NCBI GenBank assembly: GCA_964462535.1
Contig: CAYWXV010000002.1
Coordinates: 193,610-257,609 of the forward strand
Source of the DNA: CAYWXV01 sp964462535
GTDB lineage: Bacteria; Bacteroidota; Ignavibacteria; OLB7
Length of the DNA stretch: 64,000 nucleotides
Reading direction: 5' to 3'
Position numbers and translations under genes: made by a program. Shown piece after piece: positions 18,953 through 27,033 of this stretch; the first letter of the stretch is position 1, and each line of letters starts with the position of its first letter. The notes beneath the pieces are model-generated. The model was not told the origin of the DNA. It saw only the letters and a program-made list of their open reading frames with translations, and searched no databases.

Positions 18953-19724
18953 CGACGACGGTTCCTATTGGCTCGCCGCCGACAAGCCTTCCAAGATTTC
19001 CTGGAACACTCATATCGAAGACAGCAATTGGAAGTTTATTCTCCTGACAGAGTGTGATGGCTGTGAGATCCATCACGCGAAGATTTCGCTCGTGAACTTC
19101 CCGATAGCTGATGGAGGTGAATCGCCGCGCATCGGGAACGACCCGCGGGTCGGCGTCGTAGATCCCGTCGACACCGTTCTTCCCCATGATCAACGCATCG
19201 GCAACAATTTCTATGGCACGTAGCGCGGCCGCAGTGTCGGTCGTGAAATAGGGATTCCCCGTCCCTGCACCGAAGATCACCACGCGCCCCTTCTCCAGGT
19301 GCCGGATTGCACGTCGTCGGATGAATGGCTCTGCGATCTGCTCCATCTTGATCGCCGTCTGCAGGCGAGTTACAACGCCATGTCGCTCGAGTACGTCCTG
19401 CAACGCCAGCGCATTGATAACGGTCGCCAGCATACCCATGTGGTCGCCAGTCACCTTGTCAATGCCCTCCGCCGCAGCCTGAATACCTCGATAGATGTTC
19501 CCGCCTCCAATCACAATCCCGATCTCGACACCCATGTTGTGGATCGATCTCACCTCGTCGGCGAATGTGCTGAGGACGGTGGGGTCGATCCCGTAGCCCA
19601 ACTCGCCCATCAGGGCCTCGCCGCTCAGTTTGAGGACGATTCTCTTGTAGCGAGGTGACGGGGCATCTGAAGATGAGGAGACTGATGGCTTGGTCAACGG
19701 GGCTTCAAGGTGTTCAGTTGTCAT
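18945..19724 (-). CDS. pyrH: uridylate kinase (UMP kinase)
   Basis: Hexameric bacterial UMP kinase: UMP + ATP to UDP + ADP, pyrimidine nucleotide synthesis, cytoplasm. 259 residues from ATG 19724; the longer open frame crosses the tsf terminator, so the internal ATG is preferred. Signature motifs: KLSGEALMG, VIGGGNIYRG, FGAGTGNPYFTTDTAAALRA and GVDGIYDADPR. The N-terminus has about 25 extra polar residues before the first strand compared with E. coli PyrH. The order rpsB-tsf-pyrH is conserved in bacteria, though here a strong terminator separates tsf from pyrH. A possible -7-like box (TACCTTCG on the minus strand, 19752-19759) lies just upstream. Confidence 0.95.
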   Translation of the reverse strand: MTTEHLEAPLTKPSVSSSSDAPSPRYKRIVLKLSGEALMGELGYGIDPTVLSTFADEVRSIHNMGVEIGIVIGGGNIYRGIQAAAEGIDKVTGDHMGMLATVINALALQDVLERHGVVTRLQTAIKMEQIAEPFIRRRAIRHLEKGRVVIFGAGTGNPYFTTDTAAALRAIEIVADALIMGKNGVDGIYDADPRVVPDARRFTSISYREVHERNLRVMDLTAITLCQENKLPIAVFDMSVPGNLGRLVGGEPIGTVVGD

Positions 19725-19760
19725 TCGATCGGGAGTGTTGTGAAAAGCGACCGAAGGTAC

Positions 19761-19795
19761 AAAAAAAGTCCCGGGGCCGAAGGCGACCCCGGGAC
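19761..19795 (-). terminator. rho-independent terminator after tsf
   Basis: On the minus strand a 9-bp perfect stem (GTCCCGGGG with CCCCGGGAC; 19787-19795 and 19768-19776, 10-base loop) is followed by seven T residues (19761-19767). It lies 40 bases beyond the tsf stop and ends the rplM-rpsI-rpsB-tsf transcript direction. Confidence 0.92.
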
Positions 19796-19835
19796 ATGAA
19801 CCGGCGATCTGCACCGGTCATACATGCGCACCCAC

Positions 19836-20717
19836 CTAGTCTGCGGAGACCGCCTCCGGTGCGGTCTCACCCAGGTTATATCGCGTGAAGCGGACGACGT
19901 CAACCGAGGACCCAAGCTCCTTGTTGAGATCCGACAGTACATCGCGCACCAGCTTGGACGAGTCCTTCACGAACGTCTGCTCCAGGAGGCAGCTCTCCGA
20001 ATAGAACTTCTCAATACGTCCGGAGACGATCTTCTCCGCTATCTCGGGCTTCTTCCCCTCGTTGACCGTCTGCTCAAGCAACACCTGGCGCTCTCTTTCA
20101 AGATCGGCCGACGGGACTTCCTCGCGTCTTACGTAGCCTGGGTTCATCGCCGCAACCTGCATCGCGAAGTCGCGAGCCACTGCGACGGCACGCTCATCAC
20201 CATTGCTTCCCGAGAGTTCGATCAAAACGCCCAGGCGGTCCCCGTTGTGTACGTAGTCGGCTACGAAACCACCGTCAGCGCTGATGATCTGGAATCGACG
20301 AATCTCGATACGCTCGTTGAATTTCCCGAGCAACTCGTTCATCCAGTTCGTGACGGTCATTCCGTCCATCTCAGACGCCATCAGGGCCTCGATGTCGGCC
20401 GGGCGGGTTGCGAGGACGTGAGCTGCAAGACGGCGGACAACGCTGCTGAACTCCTCGTTACGCGCGACGAAGTCGGTCTCGCAATTGACTTCAATGATTG
20501 CGGCGCCAGATCGATTGTCGCTGGTGGCCGTTGCGACCACACCCTCGTTGGCGGCCTTGTCGGCCCGCTTGGCGGCGGTAGCGGCCCCTTTCTTGCGCAG
20601 GTAGTCAATGGCCGCCTCCATGTCGCCGTTGGTCTCTTCAAGGGCCTTCTTGCAGTCGCCCATTCCGGCGCCGGTCCGGTCTCGCAGCGCCTTCACATCT
20701 AACGGACTGATAGCCAT
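19836..20717 (-). CDS. tsf: elongation factor Ts
   Basis: Guanine nucleotide exchange factor for EF-Tu. 293 residues, normal for EF-Ts. The N-terminal UBA-like domain is clear (VKALRDRTGAGMGDCKKALE, then GDMEAAIDYLRKKG), and the catalytic core carries the signature ETDFVARNEEF. It follows rpsB by 58 bases and precedes the terminator at 19761-19795. Confidence 0.97.
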   Translation of the reverse strand: MAISPLDVKALRDRTGAGMGDCKKALEETNGDMEAAIDYLRKKGAATAAKRADKAANEGVVATATSDNRSGAAIIEVNCETDFVARNEEFSSVVRRLAAHVLATRPADIEALMASEMDGMTVTNWMNELLGKFNERIEIRRFQIISADGGFVADYVHNGDRLGVLIELSGSNGDERAVAVARDFAMQVAAMNPGYVRREEVPSADLERERQVLLEQTVNEGKKPEIAEKIVSGRIEKFYSESCLLEQTFVKDSSKLVRDVLSDLNKELGSSVDVVRFTRYNLGETAPEAVSAD

Positions 20718-20775
20718 AGGAATCTTGCTCTATGTTGTGTAATTGCGTTGTTCGGATGTGCTTCGTCTACTACGA

Positions 20776-21771
20776 TCAGGCATTCTCACCGGCGGCCGGA
20801 GTGTCGGTCGCGGGAGCTGCCTCCGTGGCCGGCGCGGGCTCAGTTGCGGGAGCTGCCTCCGTGGCCGGCGCGGCCTCAGTTGCGGCAGCCTCAGGGGCCG
20901 GCGCAGCGTCAGCCGGGCGCGGAGTGGAAGCTGGCGCCTCCGGCTTCTCCGATGCCGTGTCGGCCGACTCTCCGCGACGCGAGCGAGTGCGACGACGCGT
21001 ACGAACGCCACCCTCATCGAAGCTCTCCGTTCCGGCCTCCTTCATATCCCGATCGTCGCTTGCCTGGCTTTCGGCCATATTGGCACGGGCTGCCTCTCGT
21101 CCCAACGAGACACCATCGGCAATCACCTTGGTGATGAGAGCGATGGTCTTCAACGAGTCATCGTTTGCCGGTATTGGGAAATCGATGTCACGCGGATCCG
21201 TGTTCGTATCGACGATGGCAATCACGGGGATACCGAGTGTCTTCGCTTCCTTGACGGCAAGATGCTCCTTCTTGATGTCGACGATGTAGAGAGCTCCGGG
21301 AAGGCGATTCATATCGGCAATGCCACCCATGATTCTGACGAGCCGGTCCTTCTCGCGCGAGATCATCAGGCGCTCTTTCTTCGTGTAGTTGTCGATCGAT
21401 CCGTCACTCTCCATCTTCTCGATGTTGGTCAGACGCTTGATCGACTTGCGGATGGTCGCAAAGTTGGTAAGCATACCACCCAGCCACCTCTCCGAGACGA
21501 AGTTGGCACCGATACGTTCGGCTTCCCCGCGGATGACGTCCCTGGCCTGCTTCTTTGTGCCGACGAAGAGAACGCGCTTCCCCTCCGCTGCGATCTTCTC
21601 CGCCGCGTTCCGGGCCTCATCTACAAGCACCTGCGTCTTCTTCAGATCAATGATGTGGATTCCGTTGCGCTCCATGAAGATATAGGGGCGCATCTGCGGA
21701 TTCCAGCGACGGGTAAGATGCCCGAAGTGAGCACCAGCCGACAGGAGGTCTTCAATTTGGACGAAAGGCAT
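20776..21771 (-). CDS. rpsB: 30S ribosomal protein S2 with an Ala/Pro/Thr/Glu-rich C-terminal tail
   Basis: 331 residues from ATG 21771 (MPFVQIEDLLSAGAHFGH), the family's normal N-terminus; the frame is open upstream but that part has no S2 similarity. The S2 core is complete to about residue 245 (RWNPQMRPYIFMERNGIHII, LGGMLTNFATIRKSI, PGALYIVDIKKEHLAV, ADGVSLGRE). Beyond it comes a basic patch (RTRRRTRSRRGES) and then about 60 residues of low-complexity TEAAPA-type repeats encoded by a 36-bp tandem repeat. E. coli S2 has 241 residues, so the tail is an addition of about 85. Confidence 0.95.
   Translation of the reverse strand: MPFVQIEDLLSAGAHFGHLTRRWNPQMRPYIFMERNGIHIIDLKKTQVLVDEARNAAEKIAAEGKRVLFVGTKKQARDVIRGEAERIGANFVSERWLGGMLTNFATIRKSIKRLTNIEKMESDGSIDNYTKKERLMISREKDRLVRIMGGIADMNRLPGALYIVDIKKEHLAVKEAKTLGIPVIAIVDTNTDPRDIDFPIPANDDSLKTIALITKVIADGVSLGREAARANMAESQASDDRDMKEAGTESFDEGGVRTRRRTRSRRGESADTASEKPEAPASTPRPADAAPAPEAAATEAAPATEAAPATEPAPATEAAPATDTPAAGENA
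20810..20881 (-). repeat. 36-bp tandem repeat coding the S2 tail
   Basis: Two near-identical 36-base units (20810-20845 and 20846-20881), with partial copies beyond, encode the 12-residue period of the S2 C-terminal tail. The length is a multiple of three, so copy-number change would not break the frame. Confidence 0.75.
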
Positions 21772-21955
21772 TGCGTGGCTCCACGAAATGTGTTGTTGGT
21801 ATTCCTCTACCTCCGTCATGTCGAAACGCTCACCCCGGCATGCAGGGCACACACGATCGATCGGAAGGTATGTGTGATATGGCCGGATGGAACCGGCTCG
21901 AATGCGGAACGGCGCACAGGCGCCGTTCCGAAGCTCGTCGATATGAGAGAATGAC

Positions 21956-22342
21956 CTAGCGCTTGCTGAACTGGAAGCGCTTGCGGGCCTTCTTCTGACC
22001 GTACTTCTTACGCTCGACCATTCGGGGGTCACGTGTCATGTGACCGCCGCGACGGAGGGGTGATTTCAACGATTCGTCGATCTCCACCAGGGCCCGAGCA
22101 ATACCATGGCGCACAGCGCCGGCCTGCCCGGCGCGACCCCCGCCATCGACGTTCGCGTGAACGTCAAAGCGGTCAGCCATCTCAACCGTCTTAAGAGGCG
22201 ACATCACCTCCTGACGATCGAAGCTCTCTGGAAAGTACGTTTCGAATTCGCGGCCGTTGACGATGACCTTTCCTGTTCCGGGCGTCAGGTAGACGCGGGC
22301 GACAGCGGTCTTGCGGCGGCCAACAGTAATGACGTTAGGCAT
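21956..22342 (-). CDS. rpsI: 30S ribosomal protein S9
   Basis: 128 residues, complete. Begins NVITVGRRKTAVARVYL and ends with the conserved basic tail ERKKYGQKKARKRFQFSKR, whose last residues reach the decoding centre. GGGRAGQAGAVRHGIARAL is the core signature. It follows rplM after 12 bases, the standard rplM-rpsI operon, and is followed by rpsB. Confidence 0.97.
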   Translation of the reverse strand: MPNVITVGRRKTAVARVYLTPGTGKVIVNGREFETYFPESFDRQEVMSPLKTVEMADRFDVHANVDGGGRAGQAGAVRHGIARALVEIDESLKSPLRRGGHMTRDPRMVERKKYGQKKARKRFQFSKR

Positions 22343-22354
22343 GCTGTATGCGGC

Positions 22355-22804
22355 TTACTTATACGTGAGTTCGAGTGTCTTGGGCTTCTGCGCCGCATGC
22401 GGATGCGTCTCGCCTGCGTAGACCTTCAGCTTCGTAATGATCCGGCGACCAAGCCGATTCTTCGGAAGCATCCGCTTCACCGCAAACTCAATGATCCGCT
22501 CCGGATGCTGCTCCATCATCTGACGGTACGAAGTGATGCGCTGTCCACCCGGATATCCGGTGTAGCGAACGTACTCCTTCTGCTGCGCGCGTCGCGGTGC
22601 GATGTTGATCTTATCAGCGTTTACGACAACGACGAAATCGCCGCAGTCAATGTGCGGCGTGAACAACGCCTTGTGCTTTCCCCTCAAGATCGATGCAATC
22701 TGCGAGGCAAGGCGACCAAGCGTCTGCCCCTCCGCATCGACCACCCACCATTTCTTCTCGACCTGAGATTCTTTGGCCGAGACGGTCATCTTATCCGGAT
22801 TCAT
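22355..22804 (-). CDS. rplM: 50S ribosomal protein L13
   Basis: 149 residues from ATG 22804 (MNPDKM); ATG 22789 (MTVSAKESQVEKKWWVVDAE) matches the usual L13 N-terminus and is an equally likely start. Core motifs: WVVDAEGQTLGRLASQIA, GDFVVVVNADKI and MLPKNRLGRR. First gene of the rplM-rpsI-rpsB-tsf series with a good promoter at 22864-22894. Confidence 0.96.
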   Translation of the reverse strand: MNPDKMTVSAKESQVEKKWWVVDAEGQTLGRLASQIASILRGKHKALFTPHIDCGDFVVVVNADKINIAPRRAQQKEYVRYTGYPGGQRITSYRQMMEQHPERIIEFAVKRMLPKNRLGRRIITKLKVYAGETHPHAAQKPKTLELTYK

Positions 22805-22863
22805 AACAGGAGTCCGCTCCCTAACGGAGCCAGTTGGATAGGTTGGTTCTTTGTCAAGACCGG

Positions 22864-22894
22864 CAAAAATAGCAGGGTGTCCCCATACGGGCAA
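22864..22894 (-). promoter_or_regulatory. Bacteroidota-type promoter for rplM-rpsI
   Basis: Minus-strand -7 box TATTTTTG (22864-22871; consensus TAnnTTTG) with a -33 TTG at 22892-22894, spaced 20 bases. A start about 7 bases downstream would leave a leader of roughly 50 bases before rplM. Both boxes and spacing agree with the known sigma-A promoter of this superphylum. Confidence 0.55.
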
Positions 22895-22925
22895 CTATTT
22901 GATTGAACAGAGGGGTTGGCAATTG

Positions 22926-24458
22926 TTACAGGACCTCTCCGACCGCCCGGAGCACTTCGCCCGACTCGACCAAAGTCCGAGCCTCCTCGATGTCGTTGAA
23001 GATCACCCGATCTTCGTCCAGGTGAGGGACATATCTCCGGAGGAGGTCGACGGCCCGTCCCACAGCCCTCCCGGGCCTCAACGGCGCCTGAAAGTCAATC
23101 CCCTGCGCCGCGCACAGATACTCAATTGCGAGTACCGATGCCAGGTTGGACGAGATGCGCCAGGCTTTCTGGGCAGCGATCGAGCCCATCGAGTTGTGGT
23201 CCTCCTGATTCGCCGACGTCGGAATCGAATCGACGGACGCAGGATGAGAGAGGACTTTGTTCTCGCTGACGATGGAGGCTGCGGTGTACTGCGCAATCAT
23301 ATAGCCGCTGTTGATTCCACCGCTGGTCGTCAGAAATCGGGGGAGCCTGCTCAACGCTCCATTGACCAGACGCTCGGTTCGTCGCTCAGAGACGTTTGCC
23401 AGCTCCGAAGCTGCGATCGCCAGGAAGTCGAGCGCCAGTGCAAGTGGCTGCCCGTGGAAGTTCCCCCCTTCGATCGGTTCACCCCCTCCACTGCCGTCGG
23501 GGAAGACAAGCGGGTTGTCCGTTGCAGAATTGATCTCAATCTCAAGCACGCGCCGCACGTAGTCGATGGCATCTCGGCTTGCTCCATGAATCTGGGGAAT
23601 GCAGCGAAGCGAGTATGCGTCCTGGACACGGTCGTCGTTGAAGCGGTGAGACTCGCGGATCTCCGACCCCTCCATGAGGCGTCGGAGGTTTGACGCAACG
23701 TGGATCTGCCCGGGATGGGGTCGTGCCTCATGAAGTCTTGGATCGAACGCACGGTCGGTCCCCTTGAGCGCCTCAACCGACATGGCGGCGATAACATCGG
23801 CTGTGCGGGCGAGGGATGCTATCGACTCTGCCGCAAGGCACCCGTACGCCCCCATCATCTGTGTTCCGTTAATCAGGGCCAGCCCCTCCTTGGCTGTCAG
23901 TCGAAGTGGTGCGATCCCGGCGGCCTCCAATTCCGGACCAGCAGGCACAACGTTCCCATTCTTCCAGACCCTCCCCTCTCCCATCGCTGCGAGTACGATG
24001 TGGGAGAGCGGAACCAGATCCCCGGACGAACCGACCGACCCCTGTGAAGGAGATACGGGGATGATTCCCTTGTTGAACATCTCCACCAACGTGTTGACCG
24101 TTCCGGGTCTGATGCCGCTGTACCCGCAGGCAAGTGCGTTGACCCGCAGACACATCATCGCGCGCATGACGTCCGGAGGGATTGGGTCGCCCGTCCCCGC
24201 TGCATGACTCCGGATCAGATTCTCCTGAAGCCGCTCCAGATCAGGCCGCCCAATAGTGACGTTTGCAAACTCGCCGAACCCGGTCGTGATTCCGTACACC
24301 ACCGCATCTCGCTCGACCCAATCGCTGACGACCCGGCGAGATGCCTCCATTCGCTCGACTGCTTCCGCCGACAACTCAATTCTGGATGTAGCATCTCGCG
24401 CCACTCGAGCGACGTCGTCGACCGTGAGGCTCCGACCGTCAAGGATAAGCGTTGTCAT
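22926..24458 (-). CDS. hutH: histidine ammonia-lyase family protein (MIO triad reads Ser-Ser-Gly)
   Basis: Aromatic amino-acid lyase, most like HutH (histidine to urocanate + NH3, histidine degradation). About 510 residues from ATG 24458 (MTTLILDGRSLTVDDVARVA); a start at 24482 is also possible. Conserved blocks: VVYGITTGFGEFANV, MCLRVNALACGYSGIRP, SATDNPLVFPDG and the late QEDHNSMGS. The self-cyclising cofactor triad, normally Ala-Ser-Gly, is Ser144-Ser145-Gly146 here (GSVGSSGDLVPLSH, bases 24021-24029). No other hut genes are next to it, so a tyrosine- or phenylalanine-type lyase is an alternative. Confidence 0.88.
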   Translation of the reverse strand: MTTLILDGRSLTVDDVARVARDATSRIELSAEAVERMEASRRVVSDWVERDAVVYGITTGFGEFANVTIGRPDLERLQENLIRSHAAGTGDPIPPDVMRAMMCLRVNALACGYSGIRPGTVNTLVEMFNKGIIPVSPSQGSVGSSGDLVPLSHIVLAAMGEGRVWKNGNVVPAGPELEAAGIAPLRLTAKEGLALINGTQMMGAYGCLAAESIASLARTADVIAAMSVEALKGTDRAFDPRLHEARPHPGQIHVASNLRRLMEGSEIRESHRFNDDRVQDAYSLRCIPQIHGASRDAIDYVRRVLEIEINSATDNPLVFPDGSGGGEPIEGGNFHGQPLALALDFLAIAASELANVSERRTERLVNGALSRLPRFLTTSGGINSGYMIAQYTAASIVSENKVLSHPASVDSIPTSANQEDHNSMGSIAAQKAWRISSNLASVLAIEYLCAAQGIDFQAPLRPGRAVGRAVDLLRRYVPHLDEDRVIFNDIEEARTLVESGEVLRAVGEVL

Positions 24459-24587
24459 AGAGAGGGCTGATTCTATCGTCATCTTCGCGCTCGGCCACGT
24501 ACCCTATGCCGCACGGGCGCCTGGCAGGGGGAGGAGTTGATCTCGAATTGGAGGAGTCGCGGAGAACGTCGCCGACGAGCTCGGCAG

Positions 24588-25367
24588 CTAGGTATCCGAG
24601 CCCGCAGGGGCCATAGTCGCTCGAATAATCTCGCCAAATCCAGCAGCATCGAGCGAGGCACCACCCACCAGACCGCCGTCGACATCGGGTAGTCCGAAAA
24701 TCGCACCAGCGTTGGAGGACTTCAGACTTCCGCCGTAAAGAATCGATATTTCGGCGGCGATAACTGAGCCGAAGATTGACGTGATGATCTGTCGGATGAT
24801 ACCGTGCGCCTCGGCGATCTGCTCGCTCGTCGCCGGATTGTTGGTGCCAATAGCCCAGATCGGTTCGTAGGCGATGACGCAGTTGCGAACGTTGAAGTCG
24901 AAGATGCCGTCGAGCGCGGCTCGGACCTGACGCTCGATCACGCGACCGGTACGTCCGTCCTCACGCTCAGTCTCGGTCTCACCAACGCAGATGATGGGAC
25001 GCAGTCCACAATCGACCGCTGCGTTGGTTCGGCGACAGACGTCCAGGTCGGACTCCGCAAACATCATACGGCGCTCAGAGTGCCCGACGATGACGTACTG
25101 ACAACCGACGGACTTCAGCATACGACCCGACACTTCTCCGGTAAATGCTCCCTCCCGCTGATCGTGCATCGTCTGCCCCCCCAACGTTACGGCGCTCCCC
25201 TTCAACCTGGCTGCCACGAGAGGGAGGAACGGGAACGGCGGGCAAAGAACCACCTCGGTCCCCTCCAGACCGGAGCCAACCTGCGCAACGACGCCATCCG
25301 CCAGATCGGCGGCGGTGTCTGCCAGGGTATTCATCTTCCAATTCCCCGCCACAATTCGCGTGCGCAT
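24588..25367 (-). CDS. tpiA: triosephosphate isomerase
   Basis: Interconverts dihydroxyacetone phosphate and glyceraldehyde 3-phosphate, glycolysis/gluconeogenesis. 259 residues from ATG 25367 (MRTRIVAGNWKMN, with the catalytic Lys region); the longer frame begins at a TTG without similarity. Catalytic His in VIVGHSERR, catalytic Glu in AYEPIWAIGTN, phosphate loop in LYGGSLKSSNA and DGGLVGGASLD. Normal length. Confidence 0.96.
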   Translation of the reverse strand: MRTRIVAGNWKMNTLADTAADLADGVVAQVGSGLEGTEVVLCPPFPFLPLVAARLKGSAVTLGGQTMHDQREGAFTGEVSGRMLKSVGCQYVIVGHSERRMMFAESDLDVCRRTNAAVDCGLRPIICVGETETEREDGRTGRVIERQVRAALDGIFDFNVRNCVIAYEPIWAIGTNNPATSEQIAEAHGIIRQIITSIFGSVIAAEISILYGGSLKSSNAGAIFGLPDVDGGLVGGASLDAAGFGEIIRATMAPAGSDT

Positions 25368-25513
25368 ATAGAGACCTCCGTTATGAAATGAAGGGGCGAG
25401 CAGAGATGGGGGGATCCATGAGGGAACGGACCCCGTCCGGCGGAGGCAGTATTGTGAGAGCAAACGGACTCATGCAGTCCGCCTGTCGCTTTCACTAGCT
25501 GGTCGTCACGGCG

Positions 25514-26062
25514 TCAGCGAGGAGCTCTCGTCCGACCTGTGACTTTGAAGATCGTATAATTCCGCAATGTCTCGTCGCTCTCGAATCCACTCCCTTCAAG
25601 CACCTCGTCCTTTTCGGGACTGACGATGCGAACATGGGAATCGGAATGGAGGCGCCGCTTGGTCTCAACCCAGAAGAGCCGATCGGTATCGACAACCGTG
25701 CCGTTCGTCTTGCTGACCACGTGAACCCGGCCATAGGCTGACATATCGCGCGTCCGGTCGTCGATGCGTGCACTGTCACCAGTCAACACCGCACTCACCG
25801 AACCATCTGCTGCGTAAAACTCAACCTGGACACCCCCATCCAGGAGGGTAGACATGGAGGCCAGGTACCGGCGGGCGTGACCTACACGGACACGCGCACG
25901 AAGGCCGACGGAATCGTTCAACACAATCGTCGCGTTCCATGATTCGTCGTCAGGCGCATTCGGAGGAATCACGATGCGATCCGTTGGACCCGGATCCTCC
26001 TCGCACCCGGCCACGAACGTGAGGAAGAGAATCGCAATGGCGAATCGAATCCCCGTCGTCAT
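25514..26062 (-). CDS. lptC: LptC-like lipoprotein (LPS transport)
   Basis: 182 residues with lipoprotein signal (IAILFLTFVAGCEED; Cys about residue 20) and an LptC/OstA-like beta-jellyroll: LASMSTLLDGGVQVEFYAAD, GDSARIDDRTRDMSAYGRV and RLFWVETKRRLHSD are the repeating strand patterns of this family. LptC passes LPS from LptBFG to LptA in the periplasm. The start overlaps the kdsD stop by 4 bases, linking it to Kdo synthesis. Many Bacteroidota LptC proteins are lipidated like this one. Confidence 0.82.
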   Translation of the reverse strand: MTTGIRFAIAILFLTFVAGCEEDPGPTDRIVIPPNAPDDESWNATIVLNDSVGLRARVRVGHARRYLASMSTLLDGGVQVEFYAADGSVSAVLTGDSARIDDRTRDMSAYGRVHVVSKTNGTVVDTDRLFWVETKRRLHSDSHVRIVSPEKDEVLEGSGFESDETLRNYTIFKVTGRTRAPR

Positions 26063-27033
26063 CCCTTTAGCCCCGCTTCGATCAGATCGTGCATATGGAC
26101 AATTCCCAATACGCGCCCCCGTCCGTCCACAATCGGAAGATGAGTTCGCTTGTGTTCTTCGAGAAGGGCAAGAGCAGCGGATCCCATGGTCTCTGGGGAA
26201 GCGGTCATGGGATTCTGAACCATCATATCCGTAGCCTGCAGATCGAGCAGGTCCGTACGCCGTTCCAGGAGTCGCCTCAGGTCACCATCGGTGATTATGC
26301 CATCGAGCCGAGACCGTCGATCGACAACCAGAACGCACCCGAGTCGCTTGCGACTGATCTCGGCGACGACGTCGCGGAAGGGGGCTGAGAGACCGACCGT
26401 CGGAACGTCATCCCCCCGCTTCATCAGGTCTTCCACGCGAAGCAACAATCGTCGCCCTATTGTACCACCAGGATGCGTGCGTGCGAAGTCGGCCTCGGTG
26501 AATCCCTTCTCCTCGTAGAGCGCGATTGACAGAGCATCGGCGAGGGCAAGCATTGCGGTCGTGGATGCGGTAGGAGCAAGATCGAACGAGCACGCTTCGC
26601 GATCAACGGAAGCGTCTAGTACAATCTTTGCCTTTCGCGCAAGCAGCCCCCCTTGGTTTCCCGTTACAGCAATGATCGGGAGTCCCATTCGGACGACCGC
26701 CGGAAGGAGCCGCGCCAGTTCGTCGGTCTCTCCGCTCTTGGAGAAGATCACCATCGCGTCGTCACGCCGGGCCATTCCGAGATCACCATGCAGGGCGTCA
26801 GCGGGATGGAGATAGAAGGCAGGCGTTCCCGTGCTATTGAGCGTCGCCGCCATTTTCTGCGCAATGATCCCGGACTTGCCGACCCCGGTAACGATCACCT
26901 TCCCGGTCGCACGTTTCAGCACGCGAACGGCACGCGCGAATGCTTCATCAATGTTCGCTGTAACGCGGTCCAGTGCCTCCCGTTCCGTCACTACGATTTC
27001 GCGACCCCGGGCAACCAGATCGGCGGTCGTCAC
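26059..27033 (-). CDS. kdsD: arabinose-5-phosphate isomerase (SIS + two CBS domains)
   Basis: Ribulose 5-phosphate to arabinose 5-phosphate, first step of Kdo synthesis. 324 residues: SIS domain (about 30-180; GKVIVTGVGKSGIIAQKMAA, STGTPAFYLHPADALHGDLG, FSKSGETDEL, ALADALSIALYE) and a CBS pair (about 200-324; VSEISRKRLGCVLVVDRRS-type and HKRTHLPIVDGRGRVLGIVH). Length and layout equal KdsD/KpsF. Starts within the last 4 bases of kdsA and overlaps lptC, so the three form one unit. Confidence 0.95.
   Translation of the reverse strand: MTTADLVARGREIVVTEREALDRVTANIDEAFARAVRVLKRATGKVIVTGVGKSGIIAQKMAATLNSTGTPAFYLHPADALHGDLGMARRDDAMVIFSKSGETDELARLLPAVVRMGLPIIAVTGNQGGLLARKAKIVLDASVDREACSFDLAPTASTTAMLALADALSIALYEEKGFTEADFARTHPGGTIGRRLLLRVEDLMKRGDDVPTVGLSAPFRDVVAEISRKRLGCVLVVDRRSRLDGIITDGDLRRLLERRTDLLDLQATDMMVQNPMTASPETMGSAALALLEEHKRTHLPIVDGRGRVLGIVHMHDLIEAGLKG

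Noticed and set aside
20810..20881. 36-bp direct repeat as a CRISPR-like array
   Set aside because: Units are contiguous without spacers and lie in-frame inside rpsB.
21772..22032. N-terminal extension of rpsB to an upstream start
   Set aside because: The extension has no S2 similarity and lies between rpsI and the conserved MPFVQ start; intergenic open frame.
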